Assembly (NCBI RefSeq): GCF_000619885.1
Contig: NZ_JHUZ01000011.1
Span: 124,001 to 188,000, forward strand
From: Balneatrix alpica DSM 16621
GTDB lineage: Bacteria > Pseudomonadota > Gammaproteobacteria > Pseudomonadales > Balneatricaceae
DNA length: 64,000 nucleotides
Reading direction: 5' to 3'
Numbering within the stretch: position 1 is the stretch's first letter; the number at the start of each line of letters is the position of its first letter. Under the pieces are notes generated by a model. That model worked only from the letters and a program-made list of their open reading frames with translations. It ran no database searches and was not told where the DNA came from. Positions 11,142 through 19,641 of this stretch are shown here, in pieces. A program made the translations under genes and the position numbers.

Positions 11142-12176
11142 CTAGCGCCAAGCCCGGTAGATACGGAATTGGCTAGTCTCAGCATCCACCTGTACCTTAC
11201 TAAAGTGCTGCCGCAACCATTCCAAATAAGGCAAGTGACTATTCGCCACCAACTGCAACACGCCTCCAGGATTGAGATGAGCCTGGGCCTGGGAGATCAA
11301 TGCCAAAGCTGGGGCATAATCGGTGTGAATGCCCGTGTGGAACGGGGGATTACTCAGAATAAAATCAAAGCGCCCCCCCACCCCCGACCAGGCATCACTA
11401 GCGAGAACAGTGGCATCCAGCTGATTAGCCGCCAGGGTACGTTTGCTGGCCTCCAGCGCCAATGCGCTAACATCCAGCATCACAACCTCTGCGGACGGAC
11501 ACTTGGTTTTCAGGTAGGCCCCCAGCACTCCAGCCCCGCAGCCAAAGTCCAATACTCGTCCCTGTTGCGGTAAAAACAAATGGTCCAGCAATAACTGGCT
11601 GCCCTTATCCAGACTCTGCTCGCTAAATACCCCAGGCAAGCGAGCAACTTGCAGAGACTGATCGGCTAACTGCCATGCATCCAGACGCCAGTACTCTTCC
11701 AATGAAAACGGTTGCGCAACAGGTAACTCTAGCTGGAATAGTGAACAACGCCGGGCATTGTCCTGCTTGTAGCAACTTCCCCCGAGGGCTTCGACCAGTT
11801 TAGGTGTACTCTTAACCCCGGCCTGATGCTCACCTACTACCCAGATCGGTAATTCACGGGGCAAACTGGTAAGTAAGCCTAATAGCCACTGAGCCAACTC
11901 CTTAGCTTTTGGCCAAAACAGTAAAACCGCCTCCGCCATTTGCCACTGCTCCGGCGAAGGGAGTACAGCAAACTCAATCTCCAGACCTTGCTGCCTAAAC
12001 GCCTGACTCACGCGATAGTCCTGGCTAAAAAAAAGACAGGGCACGCTTTCATTCAATTCCGCCCAGCCTGCTAATTCGGGCGGATTCATTACCAACAACG
12101 GCTGCGCTTGACTCAACACATCAAGGTTACGCCACACTACCTGGGTACTGGGTTGCCACGCTGCAGATGCCTGCAT
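11142..12176 (-). CDS. rsmC: 16S rRNA (guanine-1207-N2)-methyltransferase RsmC
   Basis: A 344-residue two-domain methyltransferase. The C-terminal half has the SAM-binding motif VLDFGCGAGVLGAYL and the catalytic NPPFHTG motif that marks N2-guanine methyltransferases of the RsmC/RlmG group. The N-terminal half is the degenerate methyltransferase-like domain typical of RsmC. The length (about 340) fits RsmC better than RlmG (about 375). It acts on G1207 of 16S rRNA in the 30S subunit. It is monocistronic, and its 5' end faces the large regulatory region upstream of the EF-hand gene. Confidence 0.88.
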   Translation of the reverse strand: MQASAAWQPSTQVVWRNLDVLSQAQPLLVMNPPELAGWAELNESVPCLFFSQDYRVSQAFRQQGLEIEFAVLPSPEQWQMAEAVLLFWPKAKELAQWLLGLLTSLPRELPIWVVGEHQAGVKSTPKLVEALGGSCYKQDNARRCSLFQLELPVAQPFSLEEYWRLDAWQLADQSLQVARLPGVFSEQSLDKGSQLLLDHLFLPQQGRVLDFGCGAGVLGAYLKTKCPSAEVVMLDVSALALEASKRTLAANQLDATVLASDAWSGVGGRFDFILSNPPFHTGIHTDYAPALALISQAQAHLNPGGVLQLVANSHLPYLEWLRQHFSKVQVDAETSQFRIYRAWR

Positions 12177-12296
12177 GTCATACTCCTGAAAACTTTTCTA
12201 TAAAAATACGACTACCGCTCAGCCGAGGCGCTCACTATACACTAGCCCACCCCCAGAGCATGCCCCACGTCTATTGCCTCCTTTCTTTGCCATGAC

Positions 12297-12314
12297 TGTC
12301 TGCCTTTTGCGACA
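12297..12314 (+). promoter_or_regulatory. GlrR box 1 (TGTC-N10-GACA)
   Basis: TGTC, ten bases, GACA: an exact match to the enhancer motif bound by GlrR in enterobacterial glmY/glmZ promoters. It is the farthest of three such boxes, centred about 204 bases upstream of the predicted sigma-54 transcription start at 12510. Confidence 0.75.
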
Positions 12315-12338
12315 AGCCATTAACTAAATCGCCGCAGT

Positions 12339-12356
12339 TGTCGCCATTAAGAGACA
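12339..12356 (+). promoter_or_regulatory. GlrR box 2 (TGTC-N10-GACA)
   Basis: A second exact TGTC-N10-GACA match, centred about 162 bases upstream of the predicted start. Its GACA half also forms the 5' arm of a 15-bp stem-loop (12351-12390) pairing GAGACA with TGTCTC. Confidence 0.75.
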
Positions 12357-12390
12357 GCAATAAGCCTGACAATACGGCTTTTGTTGTCTC
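12351..12390. repeat. Long imperfect inverted repeat in the GlrR control region
   Basis: A 40-base stem-loop: GAGACAGCAA and AAGCC pair with GGCTT and TTGTTGTCTC, with one bulged T, one G-T pair and a 9-base loop. It overlaps GlrR box 2. It lies upstream of the predicted transcription start, so it may act as DNA (a spaced half-site array) rather than RNA. If rsmC transcripts start upstream of it, it could also be leader RNA of rsmC on the minus strand. Confidence 0.55.
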
Positions 12391-12414
12391 ATCCTTCCGG
12401 TTGGCACCATAGGG

Positions 12415-12432
12415 TGTCTCCAAAAAGAGACA
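12415..12432 (+). promoter_or_regulatory. GlrR box 3 (TGTC-N10-GACA)
   Basis: A third exact match, extended to a 6-bp palindrome (TGTCTC-6-GAGACA). It is centred about 86 bases upstream of the predicted sigma-54 start, the usual enhancer distance for an AAA+ activator. Confidence 0.78.
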
Positions 12433-12483
12433 GACCCACTATCCAGCCGAGCGCCAACCCTGATAACTCTTACCAAAAAAACA

Positions 12484-12499
12484 TGGCATGCTTTATGCT
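12484..12499 (+). promoter_or_regulatory. Sigma-54 promoter upstream of the EF-hand/glrK operon
   Basis: TGGCATG-CTTT-ATGCT matches the sigma-54 consensus TGGCACG-N4-TTGCW with two mismatches. The invariant GG and GC are at the required 12-base distance. With GC at -13/-12 the start would be about base 12510, leaving a 95-base leader before the EF-hand ATG. Three GlrR boxes lie upstream, and the sigma-54 activator GlrR is encoded 2.4 kb downstream. Confidence 0.72.
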
Positions 12500-12520
12500 T
12501 GCACCAGTTAAGAATCCTGC

Positions 12521-12563
12521 CCACCTCGTCTAGCGCACCCCCTTCGTCGCTGGCGAGGCGTGG
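12521..12563 (+). other. Leader hairpin in the predicted sigma-54 transcript
   Basis: The 5' leader can fold into an interrupted stem: CCACCTCG and AGCG on the 5' side pair with CGCT, CGAG and GTGG on the 3' side, with small internal loops and a C-rich apical loop of about 12 bases. It begins about 11 bases after the predicted start. There is no T-run, so it is not a terminator. It could be a stability element or the core of a small RNA; I see no resemblance to GlmY. Confidence 0.4.
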
Positions 12564-12604
12564 CACTCTGCTCCATTTCACCCTCTCAGTTAAGTAAGGC
12601 AATC

Positions 12605-12841
12605 ATGGCCAGGTTGGCTATTCTCGCAGCTTTTGTCACTCCCGTGTTGTTTGCTCCCATGGCCTACGCCGATGGTGTTTTTGAAGATCTGTTTGAACAA
12701 CTCGACGCCAATCAGGACACTCACATCAGCAGCAATGAAGCGGAATTACTCCCCGTAGTAGAACGTTTTTTTGATCGCCTTGATCTTGATCGTGATGGCA
12801 AACTAGACGCCCAAGAGTTTGCACAACTACAAGGCATCTAA
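12605..12841 (+). CDS. Small secreted EF-hand calcium-binding protein
   Basis: A 78-residue protein. Residues 1-22 form a signal peptide with a likely cleavage after AYA. The mature 56 residues hold two canonical EF-hand loops: DANQDTHISSNE (positions 1,3,5,12 = D,N,D,E) and DLDRDGKLDAQE (D,D,D,G at 6,E). It should bind two Ca2+ in the periplasm or outside. The start at 12605 is supported by TAAGTAAGG upstream; a longer frame to 12560 lacks one. It lies between a sigma-54 promoter with GlrR boxes and glrK (66 bases downstream), so it is probably the first gene of the glrK-qseG-glrR transcript. The biological role is unknown; a Ca2+ or envelope-stress link with the GlrK sensor is inference. 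Confidence 0.85.
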   Translation: MARLAILAAFVTPVLFAPMAYADGVFEDLFEQLDANQDTHISSNEAELLPVVERFFDRLDLDRDGKLDAQEFAQLQGI

Positions 12842-12907
12842 GCGCTCTAGCTTTTTAATTAAGCCGATTGCTTTGCAACTGACACGCCAGCTTTTATCCT
12901 GAGCGCT

Positions 12908-14347
12908 TTGGCAACGGAACCTGTTACCTTGGCAAGCTGGCGTCCCCGCTCACTCTTACAAATGGTTGTCCTGGGCTTCATCCTGGTGATGACCCCCCTG
13001 GTGTATTTACTCTACCAAGCCAGTGCTGCCCTGACCTTACTCAGCGAGCGCACCGAAACCTATACCCAGGACGCGTTACAATCTACCCGCTACCTGCAGC
13101 AGTTAGGCAATCAATCCCAGGAGATGGCCCGCAGCGCACGCCAATACCTGATTCTGGAAGATGAGCGCCTACTCAGTCGCTACCTGCAACAGCGCCAACA
13201 ATTCCAACAGTTGCTGGAAACCCCCAACCAACCACAGCTACAGGCCATTGCCCAAGCCCTGCTGCCTTACCTGCGCCAACTGAGCCTGGATCCGGTGGCC
13301 CAGAGCTGGAGTGCCGAACAACTCAACGAAAGCTTTCAACGCTTGCAGGAAGCCTTACAACAAGCCAGGCAACGCATTCAGCAGGAAACCGACCACTACC
13401 TGGATCAGCTCAACAATGACAGCCACGAGCAACAGCGGCAGTTATTAGGCATGACCGCCATCCTATTGACCCTCGCCCTGCTACTGATGGGGCTCTCGGT
13501 GATGCTGATTACCCGCCCGGTACGCCATCTTGAGCAGTTGATCCTGATGCTGGGGGAAGGCAAACCACTGCCCAGCCGCCCGATCCAAGGCCCTGCCGAA
13601 CTGGCTGCCTTAGGCCAGCGGTTAAGCTGGCTCCATCAACAACTCAATTCATTAGAGCAACAGAAAAAGCAGTTCCTGCGGCATATGTCCCATGAGCTCA
13701 AAACCCCCTTGAGCAGCCTGCGCGAAGGCGCTGACCTCCTGGCCGAAGAAATAGCCGGCCCTTTAAGCCCGATGCAAAGGGAAATCAGCCAACTTCTGCA
13801 ACAGAACAGCTTGCAACTACAGCGCCTGATTGAGCAATTACTCGACTACAACATGCTGCACCAAGCCATTCCCCTGGCCATCCAAGAACACGAAATCAGT
13901 CAACTGATTGAAGAGTCCCTAGGACGCCACCAGCTCAGTCTGCGCCAGAAAGGCATTCAACTGGAGCACCAAGGGCAAGCACTACACTGGTGGCTGGATA
14001 GCAGTAAGTTTCAACGCTGCCTGGACAACCTGATTACCAATGCGCTGTTTTATGGACACCCACAGGGTAAGCTGTTGCTCAGTTGGCAGGCTACGCAAGA
14101 CAGTCTCGAAGTCTTGGTTGCCAATACCGGCCCAACAATCGCCGCAGAAGATGCCCAGCGTATCTTTGACCCCTTCTACCAAGGTCAATCCCGACGCCAC
14201 GGCCCCTTGAAAGGCTCCGGCATCGGCCTTAGCATTGCCCGAGACTGCATTGAGGCACATGGCGGTAGCCTGACCCTCACCACTCACCCGGAGTACGATG
14301 TCTGTTTCAGCATTCGTCTACCCAAACCAGCCTATGTGCATGGATAG
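12908..14347 (+). CDS. glrK: Sensor histidine kinase GlrK (QseE)
   Basis: A 479-residue membrane histidine kinase. TM1 is at about 17-38, a helical periplasmic domain rich in Gln at 40-175, TM2 at about 180-202, then HAMP, HisKA with phosphoacceptor H262 in RHMSHELKTPLSS, and a HATPase with N-box NLITNALFYG and G-box GSGIGLSIA. Identity as GlrK follows from the order kinase-lipoprotein-sigma54 regulator. It would phosphorylate GlrR; in enterobacteria it responds to envelope signals. The start is uncertain: the longest frame opens with TTG at 12908, and a second TTG at 12929 has a better-placed upstream ACGGAA. The end overlaps qseG by 14 bases. Confidence 0.88.
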   Translation: MATEPVTLASWRPRSLLQMVVLGFILVMTPLVYLLYQASAALTLLSERTETYTQDALQSTRYLQQLGNQSQEMARSARQYLILEDERLLSRYLQQRQQFQQLLETPNQPQLQAIAQALLPYLRQLSLDPVAQSWSAEQLNESFQRLQEALQQARQRIQQETDHYLDQLNNDSHEQQRQLLGMTAILLTLALLLMGLSVMLITRPVRHLEQLILMLGEGKPLPSRPIQGPAELAALGQRLSWLHQQLNSLEQQKKQFLRHMSHELKTPLSSLREGADLLAEEIAGPLSPMQREISQLLQQNSLQLQRLIEQLLDYNMLHQAIPLAIQEHEISQLIEESLGRHQLSLRQKGIQLEHQGQALHWWLDSSKFQRCLDNLITNALFYGHPQGKLLLSWQATQDSLEVLVANTGPTIAAEDAQRIFDPFYQGQSRRHGPLKGSGIGLSIARDCIEAHGGSLTLTTHPEYDVCFSIRLPKPAYVHG

Positions 14348-14900
14348 TCACGACTCATCCCGATCACTTAACCTACGCAGCCTGGCCCTGCTCACCCTGA
14401 GCAGTCTGCTAAGCGCCTGCATGGTCAAACCTCAGCCTCCTGCCCCTAGCGTGGAGCAATGCCTGTTGGAGCATGCCGATCTGCAACCTCCGCCAGCGCT
14501 GGTGGCAGAACCACTGCACGCCATTTTAAGCGTACAGGCAGCCCTGGCAGATTTACCTCAGACACAGCGTTTAGCCGCCCTGCCACTGCGTGATGATCTT
14601 GATCCGCAGCTGCAAGAGTTTCTTGCCCTGAGCGCAGTCCCCAGCTCCCTGGAGCAACGGCGTAAAGCCGATCGACTTGCCAGCCGCTTGCAACTTGCCG
14701 AGCCCGCCAGCCAACAGCTGCTTAAACTCATGCACAGCTATAACCAGCAACTGATGCTGCTGACCCAGCAACTGCTCGCCGAGCGCGAAGACCTCAGCCT
14801 GCTGGAGGAGACCATTGAACAACAGCAGCAGTTGATCGAGCAGCAGCAACAACAGATTCGCGCCCTCACCGGGCTGGACAGCCAAGAAGGGGAAGATTGA
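14334..14900 (+). CDS. qseG: QseG-like outer-membrane lipoprotein
   Basis: About 188 residues. A short basic N-terminus is followed by a hydrophobic stretch and the lipobox LLSA-C (C29 counted from the ATG at 14334), so it is a lipoprotein. The residue after the Cys is Met, not Asp, which favours outer-membrane sorting. The C-terminal 60 residues are a Gln/Glu-rich coiled coil (EQQQQLIEQQQQQIRAL). In E. coli QseG binds the kinase GlrK/QseE and is needed for its signalling; the position between the kinase and glrR supports the same role here. The start overlaps the end of glrK (translational coupling); ATG 14340 is an alternative. Sequence conservation of this family is low, so the name rests on context and features. 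Confidence 0.75.
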   Translation: MCMDSHDSSRSLNLRSLALLTLSSLLSACMVKPQPPAPSVEQCLLEHADLQPPPALVAEPLHAILSVQAALADLPQTQRLAALPLRDDLDPQLQEFLALSAVPSSLEQRRKADRLASRLQLAEPASQQLLKLMHSYNQQLMLLTQQLLAEREDLSLLEETIEQQQQLIEQQQQQIRALTGLDSQEGED

Positions 14901-16270
14901 TGAGCCTGGGCCGCTTACTGCTGGTTGACGACGACACCAGCCTGCTCACCCTCTTGTCCATGCGCCTGCAAGCCAGTGGTTATGAGGTGTACTGCAGCGA
15001 GCGACCACTGCAAGCACTGGAGCTGATTAATCGCCATCACCCCCATGTGGTGATTACTGACCTGCGCATGGACGAGTTAGATGGCATGAGCCTGTTTCGT
15101 CAGGTACAGCAGCACTATCCCGAGCTGCCAGTGATCGTCCTCACCGCCCACGGCTCGATCCCCGAAGCCGTTAGCGCCACTCAGGAAGGGGTATTCAGCT
15201 TCCTGACCAAGCCCATTGATAAAGATGAGCTGCTTAATACCCTGGCTAAAGCCCGTAAGCGCTACGCCCCTGCCAGCAGCGACCAAGAGTGGCGACGGGA
15301 AATCATCACCCAAAACGGCACCATGCTCACCCTGCTGGATCAGGCCAAACGCATTGCCGAGGCGGATGCCAGCGTCCTCATCAGTGGTGCCAGTGGCACC
15401 GGCAAAGAGCTATTGGCCCAGGCGATTCACCGTGCCAGTCCCCGCGCCCAAGGCCCCTTCATCGCCATCAACTGCGGCGCACTGCCGGAACCCTTACTGG
15501 AGTCAGAGCTGTTCGGCCATGTCAAAGGCGCCTTTACCGGTGCAGTGAATCACCACGAAGGGCTCTTTATCGCCGCCAATGGCGGCACCCTGTTTCTTGA
15601 TGAGATTGGAGATATGCCCTACCCCCTGCAGGTTAAACTGCTGCGGGTATTGCAAGAAAAGAAAGTCCGCCCACTGGGCAGCACCCAGAGCCTGGATACC
15701 AATGTCCGCATTCTCTCGGCCACCCATCGCAACCTAAAGGCCGCCATTACCGCCAAAGAGTTTCGCGAAGACCTGTTCTACCGCCTGAACGTCATTAACC
15801 TACGCTTGCCCAGCCTGCGCGAACGTGCCGAAGATATCCCGCTACTGGCCCGTCACCTGCTGAAAAAAGCTGCTGTGGGTCAGCGCAGTTACGTGAAGAG
15901 TTTTTCTGCTGAGGCGATGGGAGTACTCTGTGCCGCTTCCTGGCCCGGCAATGTACGGCAACTGGTCAACGTGGTTGAACACTGCGTTGCCCTCTGTACC
16001 GGCCCGGTGATTGCCGAAGGACTGGTGTTGCAGGCCCTGGCCGAGCAGGCCGAGTCTTACCCCTCTTTTATGGAGGCGCGCAATAACTTCGAACGTTCCT
16101 ACCTCACTAAAGTCCTGCAGATGACAGAGGGCTCCGCCAGTCAGGCTGCCAAGATTGCCAAGCGCAACCGCACCGACTTTTACAAACTCCTGGCCCGCCA
16201 CGGTCTTGAACCCTCAGACTTCAAACCCGGTGGCAACCTTTATCAACCTAATTTGGATCAACCCAACTAA
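14900..16270 (+). CDS. glrR: Sigma-54-dependent response regulator GlrR (QseF)
   Basis: A 456-residue NtrC-type regulator. The receiver domain (1-120) has the phosphorylated Asp at about D54 (ITDLRMDELDG) and K at about 105 (TKPIDK). The AAA+ domain has Walker A GASGTGKE (about 163-170) and the sigma-54 contact loop GAFTGA (about 210-215). A C-terminal Fis-type HTH (about 410-456) contains ASQAAKIAKRNRTDFYKLL. Its ATG overlaps the qseG stop (TGATG), with AAGGGGAAG as ribosome site. A likely target is the sigma-54 promoter at 12484 with three TGTC-N10-GACA boxes, meaning autoregulation of its own operon plus control of the EF-hand gene. Confidence 0.92.
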   Translation: MSLGRLLLVDDDTSLLTLLSMRLQASGYEVYCSERPLQALELINRHHPHVVITDLRMDELDGMSLFRQVQQHYPELPVIVLTAHGSIPEAVSATQEGVFSFLTKPIDKDELLNTLAKARKRYAPASSDQEWRREIITQNGTMLTLLDQAKRIAEADASVLISGASGTGKELLAQAIHRASPRAQGPFIAINCGALPEPLLESELFGHVKGAFTGAVNHHEGLFIAANGGTLFLDEIGDMPYPLQVKLLRVLQEKKVRPLGSTQSLDTNVRILSATHRNLKAAITAKEFREDLFYRLNVINLRLPSLRERAEDIPLLARHLLKKAAVGQRSYVKSFSAEAMGVLCAASWPGNVRQLVNVVEHCVALCTGPVIAEGLVLQALAEQAESYPSFMEARNNFERSYLTKVLQMTEGSASQAAKIAKRNRTDFYKLLARHGLEPSDFKPGGNLYQPNLDQPN

Positions 16271-16300
16271 ACCAGCACAGCTCTCAGCCGGCGCTGGTTT
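16269..16300 (+). terminator. Possible weak terminator after glrR
   Basis: An 8-bp inverted repeat AAACCAGC / GCTGGTTT with a 16-base GC-rich loop, overlapping the glrR stop codon. It lacks a clear T-run, so termination efficiency is doubtful. It lies between convergent glrR and hexR. Confidence 0.4.
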
Positions 16301-16352
16301 AGCGAATGCATGAAACAACTGGACTAACCCAGCTATCCTCTTTATACCTGCC

Positions 16353-17231
16353 TTAGTCCACTTCCCCTTCAAGCGGAAAACGCGTTGCTTTCAATGAGTC
16401 CTTAATCTTCTTTAAGTGACCATGAAAATCCACCCCACGGCGCAGAATCACCCCAGTGGACAACACATCAATTAGAGCCAAATGAACAATGCGGGAGCTC
16501 ATCGGCATATAGATATCGGTGTTTTCATCCGCACTGACACTGATCGACAGCGTGCACTCATGGGCCAGGGGGGAATCAGGAGCGGTTATACCCAGCACAG
16601 TCGCCCCGGCATCACGCGCCACCCTGGCCACCTCAACCAGCTCACGGGTGCGACCGGTATAAGAGATAATCACCACCACATCACCGGTATGTGCAGCCGC
16701 CGCCACCATCCGCATCATCAGCACATCATCGTACGCCGTCACCGGAATATTAAAGCGGAAGAACTTATGCTGGGCATCAAACGCCACCGGCCCCGAAGCG
16801 CCCAAACCAAAAAACGCCACCTGCTTGGCCTGAATCAGGTAGTCCACCACGCGATTGATCAGACTGGGGTCGAGGCTCTGACGGGTATGCTCCAATGCCT
16901 GCATTGTGGCAGCAAAAATTTTATTCACATATTCATTGGGGCCATCTTCAGACTGCACATTCTGGCCAACATAGGGGGTACCACTGGCCAGACTCTGCGC
17001 CAACTGCAATTTAAAGTCAGGAAAACCCTTGGCGCTAAAGCTACGGCAAAAACGATTAACCGTTGGCTCACTCACCCCCGCACTCTGTGCCAGTGCAGCA
17101 ATGCTAGCCCGGGTGGCCGACTGCGGATCCTTCAGGATGACCTCCGCCACCTTGCGCTCGGAGCGATTCAGGGTGTCTAGACGCTCGGCAATAGCCTGGA
17201 GCAGATTATTCGCGTTAAGGGGTGTATGCAT
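16353..17231 (-). CDS. hexR: HexR, RpiR-family repressor of hexose catabolism
   Basis: A 292-residue regulator with an N-terminal RpiR-type HTH (about 1-77; SVAALAQ-like [20 protein letters not shown]) and a C-terminal SIS sugar-phosphate domain (about 125-255; [17 protein letters not shown] and [10 protein letters not shown]). HexR binds KDPG, the Edd product, and releases zwf, edd, eda and gap promoters in Pseudomonas and many other proteobacteria. It is divergent from zwf-pgl-eda, with a matching palindrome in the shared promoter at 17347. Length and both domains are complete. Confidence 0.95.
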   Translation of the reverse strand: MHTPLNANNLLQAIAERLDTLNRSERKVAEVILKDPQSATRASIAALAQSAGVSEPTVNRFCRSFSAKGFPDFKLQLAQSLASGTPYVGQNVQSEDGPNEYVNKIFAATMQALEHTRQSLDPSLINRVVDYLIQAKQVAFFGLGASGPVAFDAQHKFFRFNIPVTAYDDVLMMRMVAAAAHTGDVVVIISYTGRTRELVEVARVARDAGATVLGITAPDSPLAHECTLSISVSADENTDIYMPMSSRIVHLALIDVLSTGVILRRGVDFHGHLKKIKDSLKATRFPLEGEVD

Positions 17232-17346
17232 GCGTCCCGCACCTAATGACGTAGTGAATTAACTACCTGTTGCCAGGCTGCTAAATGATAGCCCGAGGCA
17301 TCATTGAGAGCCAGCCAGCAACAGTCTCAGCTAGCTTTTCTGGTCT

Positions 17347-17368
17347 TTTTTAGTAAAATTACTAAAAA
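17347..17368. promoter_or_regulatory. HexR operator in the hexR/zwf divergent promoter
   Basis: Perfect 10-bp arms TTTTTAGTAA / TTACTAAAAA separated by AA. The core TTTAGTAAAATTACT matches 13 of 15 positions of the general HexR consensus TGTARTWWWAYTACA as I remember it. A near-identical palindrome lies in the edd/gap promoter at 41326. The operator is 72 bases before the zwf ATG and 116 bases before the hexR ATG, so it could repress both directions. Confidence 0.8.
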
Positions 17369-17439
17369 TTAACCTGTGCAGGGTGGGTTTAGTGAGCTAA
17401 ACCCTTAATAAAAGATAAAGATTACTACCTGAAGCCATC

Positions 17440-18918
17440 ATGACCATGACCACATTACAAGCCTGCAATCTGGTGTTATTTGGGGCCTTGGGCGATCTGT
17501 CCAGACGCAAACTACTACCAGCCCTTTACCAACTCGACCGTGCCGGCTTATTGCACGCCGACACTGAAATCATTGGCATGGCCCGCGACAGCCTGGATGA
17601 CCAGAGCTTCCGTCAAGTCATGCTGGAGAACTTCCAACGTTTCGTCAGCAAAGATGACCTGGCCGACCAACAGGCACTGGAACGCTTCTGCGCTCGGGTT
17701 CATTACATCGGCACTGACCTGACCAAGGTGGAAGGTTACCTCCCCCTGGCGGAGCGTCTGCAACAAAGCGGTCGCACCAGTGTCTGCTATCTGGCCACCC
17801 CTCCCGGTATTTTTGGCGCGATTTGCGAGTGCCTGCAGGGTAGCGGCGCGATCAATAGCGATACCCGCATCGTGCTGGAAAAACCCCTGGGCAAAGATCT
17901 CGCCTCCTCCAAGGTGATTAATGACCAGGTTGCGCGCTTCTTCCAGGAAAGCCAGATTTACCGCATTGACCACTACCTGGGCAAAGAAACCGTACAGAAC
18001 CTGATTGCCCTGCGTTTTGCCAATAACCTGTTTGGCTCACAGTGGAACCAGAACCACATCGACCATGTGCAGATCACCGTCGCGGAAGAAGTGGGTGCCG
18101 AAGGCCGCTGGAGCTACTACGACAAGTCTGGCCAGATGCGTGACATGGTGCAGAATCACCTGCTCCAACTGCTGTGCCTGATTGCCATGGACCCTCCTTC
18201 GGAGCTGTCCGCCGACAGTATCCGCGATGAAAAGCTCAAGGTCCTCCGAGCCCTCAAGCCCATCACCGCTGACAGACTCTCCCAGCAAGTGGTACGCGGC
18301 CAATATGTGGCAGGCAATATTCAGGGCAAAGCCGTGCCTGGCTATCTGGAGGAAGATGGAGCCAACCCTCACTCCACCACCGAGACCTTTGTTGCGATCA
18401 AGGCCGAAATCGCCAACTGGCGCTGGGCAGGGGTGCCCTTCTACCTGCGTACCGGCAAACGCATGCCCACTAAGTGGTCAGAAATCATCATCCACTTCAA
18501 GCAGCAACCGCACTACATTTTTGCCCCGGAGCAACGCAACCTGGCCAGCAACAAGCTGATCATCCGCCTGCAACCTGATGAAGGCATTTCCCTGCAGGTC
18601 GCCACCAAAGACCAAGGCCTGGATAAAGGCATGCGTCTGCGCAGCGGCCCCTTGTCGCTGAACTTCTCCGAAGCCTTCCACCAGGATCGCATTCCGGACG
18701 CCTACGAACGTTTGTTGCTGGAAGTACTGCAAGGCAATCAGGCACTGTTTGTGCGCCGTGATGAGGTGGAATACGCCTGGAAATGGGTGGACACCATTAT
18801 CAAAGGCTGGGATGAACTGAACGAGCCACCGAAGAAATACCAGGCCGGCACCTGGGGCCCGGTTTCCTCTATTGCCTTAATCAGTCGTGATGGGAGGGCA
18901 TGGCATGAAGACGCCTGA
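17440..18918 (+). CDS. zwf: Glucose-6-phosphate 1-dehydrogenase
   Basis: Zwf oxidises glucose 6-phosphate to 6-phosphogluconolactone with reduction of NAD(P)+, opening the Entner-Doudoroff and pentose phosphate routes. The 492-residue protein has the dinucleotide motif [11 protein letters not shown] at about 15-25 and the active-site signature RIDHYLGKE at about 174-182 with the catalytic Lys and His. Length is normal (about 485-495). ATGs at 17440 and 17446 are both possible; the first has a weak ribosome site. pgl overlaps the last 14 bases, and zwf-pgl-eda form one operon under the HexR box. Confidence 0.97.
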   Translation: MTMTTLQACNLVLFGALGDLSRRKLLPALYQLDRAGLLHADTEIIGMARDSLDDQSFRQVMLENFQRFVSKDDLADQQALERFCARVHYIGTDLTKVEGYLPLAERLQQSGRTSVCYLATPPGIFGAICECLQGSGAINSDTRIVLEKPLGKDLASSKVINDQVARFFQESQIYRIDHYLGKETVQNLIALRFANNLFGSQWNQNHIDHVQITVAEEVGAEGRWSYYDKSGQMRDMVQNHLLQLLCLIAMDPPSELSADSIRDEKLKVLRALKPITADRLSQQVVRGQYVAGNIQGKAVPGYLEEDGANPHSTTETFVAIKAEIANWRWAGVPFYLRTGKRMPTKWSEIIIHFKQQPHYIFAPEQRNLASNKLIIRLQPDEGISLQVATKDQGLDKGMRLRSGPLSLNFSEAFHQDRIPDAYERLLLEVLQGNQALFVRRDEVEYAWKWVDTIIKGWDELNEPPKKYQAGTWGPVSSIALISRDGRAWHEDA

Positions 18919-19612
18919 TAACTTACCTGACAACTTACCCGGGCGCTTCCACGGCTTTGACTCCCCCGCCAGCCTGAGTCAGGCATTGGCGCAGCACATT
19001 AGCCGTGAACTGGCAGATGCCAGCGCAGAGCGTCGTGCCAGTTTGGCGGTGTCAGGAGGGCGCACCCCCATCCAACTGTTTGAGCAGCTCAGTCCACTCC
19101 CGCTGTCCTGGCAACAGATTGATATCACCCTGATTGATGAGCGCTGCGTCCCTGCCGATCACAACGATAGCAACGCAGGCTTAGTCCAGCGTCACCTGCT
19201 CCAGCAGCACGCGCAGCAAGCTCGCTTCCTGCCACTGTATCAACAGGAGGAGAGCACAGAAGCGCTCAACCAGCGTCTCAGTCAACTCCATTGGCCTCTG
19301 GATGTCGCCATCCTCGGCATGGGTAACGATGGCCATACCGCCTCGTTATTCCCAGCAGCGGCAGAACTAGAGGCGGGGCTCGATCCTACCCAAAGCCAAT
19401 TTTGCCTCTCTCTCACGCCACCCTCGGCACCTCATCGTCGCTTGACCCTGAGCCGCCGTGCGATCAGCGCGAGCAAGACCCTGATCCTGCATCTGCAGGG
19501 CGATGACAAGCTTGCCACCTTAGAGCAAGCCCTGGCTGGTGACGATATTCGCGCCATGCCAATACGGGCCTTCTTGGCCCTGCCACAACTCCATATTTAC
19601 TGGTGCCCCTAA
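18905..19612 (+). CDS. pgl: 6-phosphogluconolactonase (DevB/SOL type)
   Basis: About 235 residues. It has the glucosamine-6-phosphate isomerase/lactonase fold, with the early SGGRTP motif (about 43-48), TLIDERCVP (about 70-78) and [13 protein letters not shown] (about 138-150). It hydrolyses 6-phosphogluconolactone to 6-phosphogluconate. The start at 18905 has GGGAGGG 7-13 bases upstream; two earlier in-frame starts (18887, 18890) lie inside zwf without such spacing. It overlaps zwf by 14 bases and is followed at 29 bases by eda. Confidence 0.93.
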   Translation: MKTPDNLPDNLPGRFHGFDSPASLSQALAQHISRELADASAERRASLAVSGGRTPIQLFEQLSPLPLSWQQIDITLIDERCVPADHNDSNAGLVQRHLLQQHAQQARFLPLYQQEESTEALNQRLSQLHWPLDVAILGMGNDGHTASLFPAAAELEAGLDPTQSQFCLSLTPPSAPHRRLTLSRRAISASKTLILHLQGDDKLATLEQALAGDDIRAMPIRAFLALPQLHIYWCP

Positions 19613-19641
19613 TCACCGGAACACCACGTCAGGAAGCCATT

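Noticed and set aside
12324-12602. Minus-strand open frame of 92 codons in the region upstream of the EF-hand gene
   Set aside because: It runs across the GlrR boxes, the sigma-54 promoter and the EF-hand ribosome site, has no ribosome site and an unlikely composition (Cys, Trp and Arg rich).
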